NCBI RefSeq assembly: GCF_902833905.1 | Contig: NZ_CADFGP010000041.1 | Location: 1-64,000 of the forward strand | DNA from: Paraburkholderia tuberum STM678 | Lineage (GTDB): Bacteria > Pseudomonadota > Gammaproteobacteria > Burkholderiales > Burkholderiaceae | Direction of reading: 5' to 3' | DNA length: 64,000 bases | Shown: in pieces, positions 60,772 through 64,000 of the stretch | Numbering within the stretch: position 1 is the first letter of the stretch | How the letters are laid out: every line of letters starts with the position of its first letter | Position numbers and translations under genes: made by a program | Notes under the pieces: generated by a model | What the model was told of the DNA's origin: nothing | Databases searched by the model: none | The model's input: only the letters and a program-made list of their open reading frames with translations

Positions 60772-62337
60772 ATGATCAAGCAAGCGCTCATCTCCGTTTC
60801 CGACAAGTCCGGCATCGTCGACTTCGCCAAATCGCTGTCGGACCTCGGCATCAAGATCCTGTCGACCGGCGGCACCGCGAAACTGCTCGCGGACGCAGGC
60901 CTGTCCGTCACCGAAGTCGCCGACTACACGGGTTTCCCGGAAATGCTCGACGGGCGCGTGAAAACGCTGCATCCGAGGGTGCACGGCGGCATCCTCGCGC
61001 GCCGCGACCTGCCCGAGCACATGGCCGCGCTCGAGAAGCACGACATTCCGACCATCGACCTGCTGGTCGTGAACCTGTACCCGTTCGTGCAGACCGTGTC
61101 GAAGGAAGAATGCTCGCTCGAGGACGCGATCGAGAACATCGACATCGGCGGCCCGACGATGCTGCGCTCGGCCGCGAAGAATCACCGCGACGTGACGGTG
61201 GTGGTCGATCCGGCCGACTACGCGGTCGTGCTCGACGAAATGCGCTCGAACGGCAACACGGTGTCGTACAAGACGAACTTCCGCCTCGCGACCAAGGTGT
61301 ACGCGCACACCGCGCAATACGACGGCGCGATCACGAACTACCTGACGAGCCTGACCGACGAGTTGCAGCATTCGTCGCGCAACGAGTACCCGGCTACCTT
61401 CAACATGGCGTTCGACAAGGTGCAGGACCTGCGCTACGGCGAAAACCCGCATCAGAGCGCGGCGTTCTACCGCGACCTGGCGGTGCCGGCCGGCGCGCTC
61501 GCGAATTACAACCAGTTGCAGGGCAAGGAACTGTCGTACAACAACATCGCCGACTCCGACGCTGCGTGGGAATGCGTGAAGACCTTCGACGTGCCGGCCT
61601 GCGTGATCGTCAAACACGCGAATCCGTGCGGCGTCGCGGTCGGCGCGGACGCTCACGAAGCGTATTCGAAAGCATTCCAGACCGATCCGACCTCGGCGTT
61701 CGGCGGCATCATCGCGTTCAACCGTGAAGTCGACGAAGCGACCGCGCAAGCGGTGGCGAAGCAGTTCGTCGAAGTGCTGATCGCGCCGTCGTTCAGCGCC
61801 GAAGCGCGTCAGGTGTTCGCGGCGAAGCAGAACGTGCGTCTGCTCGAAATCACGCTGGGCGAAGGCCATAACACGTTCGATCTGAAGCGCGTCGGCGGCG
61901 GTCTGCTCGTGCAGTCGCTCGACTCGAAGAACGTGCAGCCGCGCGAACTGCGCGTCGTCACGAAGCGTCATCCGACGCCGAAGGAAATGGACGACCTGCT
62001 GTTCGCATGGCGAGTCGCGAAGTACGTGAAGTCGAACGCGATCGTGTTCTGCGCGAACGGTATGACGCTCGGCGTCGGCGCGGGTCAGATGAGCCGCGTG
62101 GACTCGGCGCGCATCGCGAGCATCAAGGCGCAGAACGCCGGTCTGAGGCTGGCCGGTTCGGCGGTCGCATCGGACGCGTTCTTCCCGTTCCGCGACGGTC
62201 TCGACGTGGTCGTCGCGGCAGGCGCGACCTGCGTGATCCAGCCGGGCGGCTCGGTGCGCGACGACGAAGTGGTCAGCGCCGCCGACGAGCACAACATCGC
62301 GATGGTGCTGACTGGCGTGCGTCACTTCCGTCATTGA
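60772..62337 (+). CDS. purH: Bifunctional AICAR transformylase / IMP cyclohydrolase
   Basis: Performs the last two steps of de novo purine synthesis. 521 residues. The N-terminal IMP cyclohydrolase (MGS-like) begins IKQALISVSDKSGIVDFAKSL, with FPEMLDGRVKTLHPRVHGG; the C-terminal transformylase has the KHANPCG motif and AFGGIIAFN, and ends VRHFRH. It stands 55 bases downstream of fis, and a strong terminator follows. Confidence 0.98.
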   Translation: MIKQALISVSDKSGIVDFAKSLSDLGIKILSTGGTAKLLADAGLSVTEVADYTGFPEMLDGRVKTLHPRVHGGILARRDLPEHMAALEKHDIPTIDLLVVNLYPFVQTVSKEECSLEDAIENIDIGGPTMLRSAAKNHRDVTVVVDPADYAVVLDEMRSNGNTVSYKTNFRLATKVYAHTAQYDGAITNYLTSLTDELQHSSRNEYPATFNMAFDKVQDLRYGENPHQSAAFYRDLAVPAGALANYNQLQGKELSYNNIADSDAAWECVKTFDVPACVIVKHANPCGVAVGADAHEAYSKAFQTDPTSAFGGIIAFNREVDEATAQAVAKQFVEVLIAPSFSAEARQVFAAKQNVRLLEITLGEGHNTFDLKRVGGGLLVQSLDSKNVQPRELRVVTKRHPTPKEMDDLLFAWRVAKYVKSNAIVFCANGMTLGVGAGQMSRVDSARIASIKAQNAGLRLAGSAVASDAFFPFRDGLDVVVAAGATCVIQPGGSVRDDEVVSAADEHNIAMVLTGVRHFRH

Positions 62338-62364
62338 TCGGCTGAAGTTCGGTAGCCGCAAGAC

Positions 62365-62396
62365 AGGCCCGGCGGGTTGTCCCGCCGGGCCTTTTG
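62365..62396 (+). terminator. Intrinsic terminator after purH
   Basis: AGGCCCGGCGGG, loop TTGT, CCCGCCGGGCCT then TTTG: a 12-bp perfect GC stem 28 bases after the purH stop. Confidence 0.92.
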
Positions 62397-62412
62397 TTTC
62401 GCGGCGACGCGT

Positions 62413-62652
62413 TCAATCGTCCGGCTCTTTGCGCGCATAACCGTCCCGCACCTGCGCATGCTGGCTGATGTACGTGCCCAAACCCCGGCCCCGCCGCGCG
62501 AGACGCTTCAGCACCGCGACATGTTCGGCGCCGACACTTGCCTCTGTGTACCAATACACGACGCCCGGCCGAAAGCGCACCTTGATGAAATCGTCGCCGA
62601 TTTCGTAAGCGTCGACACCCGAGTCGCCGCTGAGATTGCGGTAGCGCTCCAT
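62413..62652 (-). CDS. Small protein of unknown function (KTSC-like)
   Basis: A 79-residue protein, MERYRNLSGDSGVDAYEIGDDFIKVRFRPG then VVYWYTEASVGAEHVAVLKRLARRGRGLG. The segment IKVRFRPGVVYWYTEASVG resembles KTSC-type domains that bind tRNA or occur in phage proteins, but I am not sure. ATG 62652 has AAGGAGGG 9 bases upstream (plus coordinates 62662-62669), so it is chosen over the longer frame from 62706. It is convergent with purH and divergent from ruvC. Confidence 0.75.
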   Translation of the reverse strand: MERYRNLSGDSGVDAYEIGDDFIKVRFRPGVVYWYTEASVGAEHVAVLKRLARRGRGLGTYISQHAQVRDGYARKEPDD

Positions 62653-62783
62653 TCTCGATCGCCCTCCTTGCGCAAAGCCTTTAGCAGCTTTTATTCCGCT
62701 AAGCATGCTGCCAGCGGGTCGCCGCGCGCCGCGTTCGTTGTAGTATCGCAGGCACCTGGTTTTTATCGCTTGTGCGGCACCTC

Positions 62784-63326
62784 ATGAGAATTCTCGGCAT
62801 CGACCCCGGCCTGCGCGTGACCGGCTTTGGCGTGATCGAACAACACGGCCATACACTGAGCTACGTCGCGAGCGGCGTGATCCGCACCGCCGACGCCGAT
62901 CTGCCGTCGCGGCTCGGCACCATCTTCGCGGGCATCTCGACGCTGATCCGCGAGCACGCGCCGGATCAGGCGGCCATCGAAAAAGTCTTCGTCAACGTCA
63001 ATCCGCAGTCGACGCTGCTGCTCGGCCAGGCGCGCGGCGCCGCGATCTGCGGGCTCGTCGCGGGCGGCGTGCCGGTCGCCGAATACACCGCGCTGCAGCT
63101 GAAGCAGTCGGTGGTCGGCTATGGCCGCGCGACCAAGGAGCAAATGCAGCAGATGGTCGTGCGGCTGCTGAGCCTGGCGGGCGTGCCCGGCACCGACGCC
63201 GCCGACGCGCTCGGCATGGCCATCTGCCACGCGCACGGCGGCTCGACGCTGAGCACGCTTGGCGGCATCGCACCGGCGCTCGCGAAGAAGGGGTTGCGCG
63301 TGCGGCGCGGGCGTCTGGTCGGCTAG
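62784..63326 (+). CDS. ruvC: Holliday junction resolvase RuvC
   Basis: Cleaves Holliday junctions in complex with RuvAB. 180 residues. The catalytic acidic residues are in MRILGIDPGLRVTGFG (first Asp), AAIEKVFVNVNPQST (Glu) and DAADALGMAICHAHG (Asp pair). I chose ATG 62784; the GTG at 62772 would add four residues before the strand containing the first Asp. ruvA follows 76 bases after. Confidence 0.97.
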   Translation: MRILGIDPGLRVTGFGVIEQHGHTLSYVASGVIRTADADLPSRLGTIFAGISTLIREHAPDQAAIEKVFVNVNPQSTLLLGQARGAAICGLVAGGVPVAEYTALQLKQSVVGYGRATKEQMQQMVVRLLSLAGVPGTDAADALGMAICHAHGGSTLSTLGGIAPALAKKGLRVRRGRLVG

Positions 63327-63402
63327 CGCAACTGTGCCCCGCGCCGCCGATCCGCTGCGCTACACTCGCGCTTTCCCATCCGACTCTGAAAACTAATCCG
63401 CC

Positions 63403-63984
63403 ATGATCGGTCGCATTGCCGGCGTTCTGCTGGAAAGAAATCCGCCGCATCTGCTCGTCGACTGCAACGGCGTCGGCTATGAAGTGGACGTGCCGATGAG
63501 CACCTTCTACAACCTGCCGTCGACCGGCGAGCGCATTGTGCTGCTCACGCAGATGATCGTTCGCGAGGACGCGCATCTGCTGTACGGCTTCGGCACCGCG
63601 CAGGAACGCTCGACGTTCCGCGAGCTGCTGAAGATTTCCGGCATCGGCGCGCGCATGGCGCTCGCGGTGCTGTCGGGCATGAGCGTCGCGGAGCTCGCGC
63701 AGACTGTCACGATGCAGGACGCCGCGCGCCTCACGCGTGTACCGGGCATCGGCAAGAAGACCGCCGAGCGGCTGCTGCTCGAACTGAAGGGCAAGCTCGG
63801 CGCCGACCTCGGCGCGATGGCGGGCGCCGCGTCGCCATCCGACCACGCCTCCGACATCCTCAATGCGCTGCTCGCGCTCGGCTACTCGGAAAAAGAAGCG
63901 CTCGCGGCAATCAAGAACGTGCCGGCCGGTACGGGCGTGTCCGAGGGCATCAAGCTCGCGTTGAAGGCGCTGTCGAAGGGCTAA
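63403..63984 (+). CDS. ruvA: Holliday junction branch-migration protein RuvA
   Basis: RuvA tetramers bind Holliday junctions and load RuvB. 193 residues. The N-terminal OB fold begins MIGRIAGVLLERNPPHLLVDCNGVGYEVDVPM; the two helix-hairpin-helix motifs are LLKISGIGARMALAVLSG and LTRVPGIGKKTAERLLLELKGKL; a flexible linker and domain III (SDILNALLALGYSEKEALAAIKNV) end it. ruvB would be next, beyond the window end. Confidence 0.97.
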   Translation: MIGRIAGVLLERNPPHLLVDCNGVGYEVDVPMSTFYNLPSTGERIVLLTQMIVREDAHLLYGFGTAQERSTFRELLKISGIGARMALAVLSGMSVAELAQTVTMQDAARLTRVPGIGKKTAERLLLELKGKLGADLGAMAGAASPSDHASDILNALLALGYSEKEALAAIKNVPAGTGVSEGIKLALKALSKG

Positions 63985-64000
63985 GCGCCAAGCCGCGCGC

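Noticed and set aside
62413..62706. Longer form of the small minus-strand protein starting at 62706
   Set aside because: A strong AAGGAGGG site directly precedes the ATG at 62652, and the extra 18 residues lack family-like sequence.

Overview
The window is a chromosomal segment of a high-GC (about 64%) betaproteobacterium, most likely Paraburkholderia or a close Burkholderiaceae relative. The evidence is the order recA-recX-DUF2889-sucC-sucD, the blocks miaB-phoH-ybeY-(chaC)-corC-lnt and pepP-ubiH-dusB-fis-purH-ruvC-ruvA, a LexA box of the CTGT-N8-ACAG type, and Burkholderia-like protein sequences. No phage, integrase, transposon, CRISPR array or defence locus is visible. Most of the window is ordinary core genome with islands of metabolic accessory genes.

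Layout. 1-5150 (minus strand): sucD, sucC, DUF2889, recX and recA, with an SOS box over the recA promoter. 5401-9624: an OmpR-type two-component pair and an MHS-family transporter. 9711-9787: tRNA-Met(CAT) with its own promoter and terminator. 9970-11181: an MFS exporter-like gene on the minus strand. 11414-21393: a nitrogen-scavenging operon with a sigma-54 type promoter, a guanidine-I (ykkC) riboswitch, a three-gene ABC transporter, two DUF1989 proteins, a biotin-dependent urea/guanidine carboxylase and allophanate hydrolase. 21508-26648: a small secreted protein, a divergent MarR/DHA2 efflux pair with a palindromic operator, a GntR-FCD regulator divergent from galactonate dehydratase (dgoD), and a small membrane protein. 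26729-31234: copC/copD-like genes, two multiheme cytochromes c and a hemolysin III-like protein. 31460-38167: rhlE, a split-barrel protein, a di-iron ferritin-like protein, an MHS transporter and a gamma-glutamyltransferase. 38478-45284: glpR-like regulator, small ORF, TetR regulator, lipoprotein, glpD, glpK and a HAD phosphatase. 45380-48726: ribB under an FMN riboswitch, an XRE-cupin regulator, and two head-to-head truncated genes (MFS and LysR) fused at a probable deletion junction. 48859-63984: core RNA-modification, envelope, quinone, purine and recombination genes.

The most notable system is the guanidine operon. The riboswitch argues that the carboxylase usually called urea carboxylase acts on guanidine here. 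The two DUF1989 proteins would deiminate carboxyguanidine to allophanate, and AtzF would release ammonia and CO2. The apparent sigma-54 promoter upstream of the aptamer suggests an AND gate: nitrogen limitation drives initiation and guanidine licenses expression. Other notable points are the double truncation at about 48070, a long composite hairpin in front of dusB-fis, several near-perfect operator palindromes, and a full di-iron ligand set in an unassigned ferritin-like protein.
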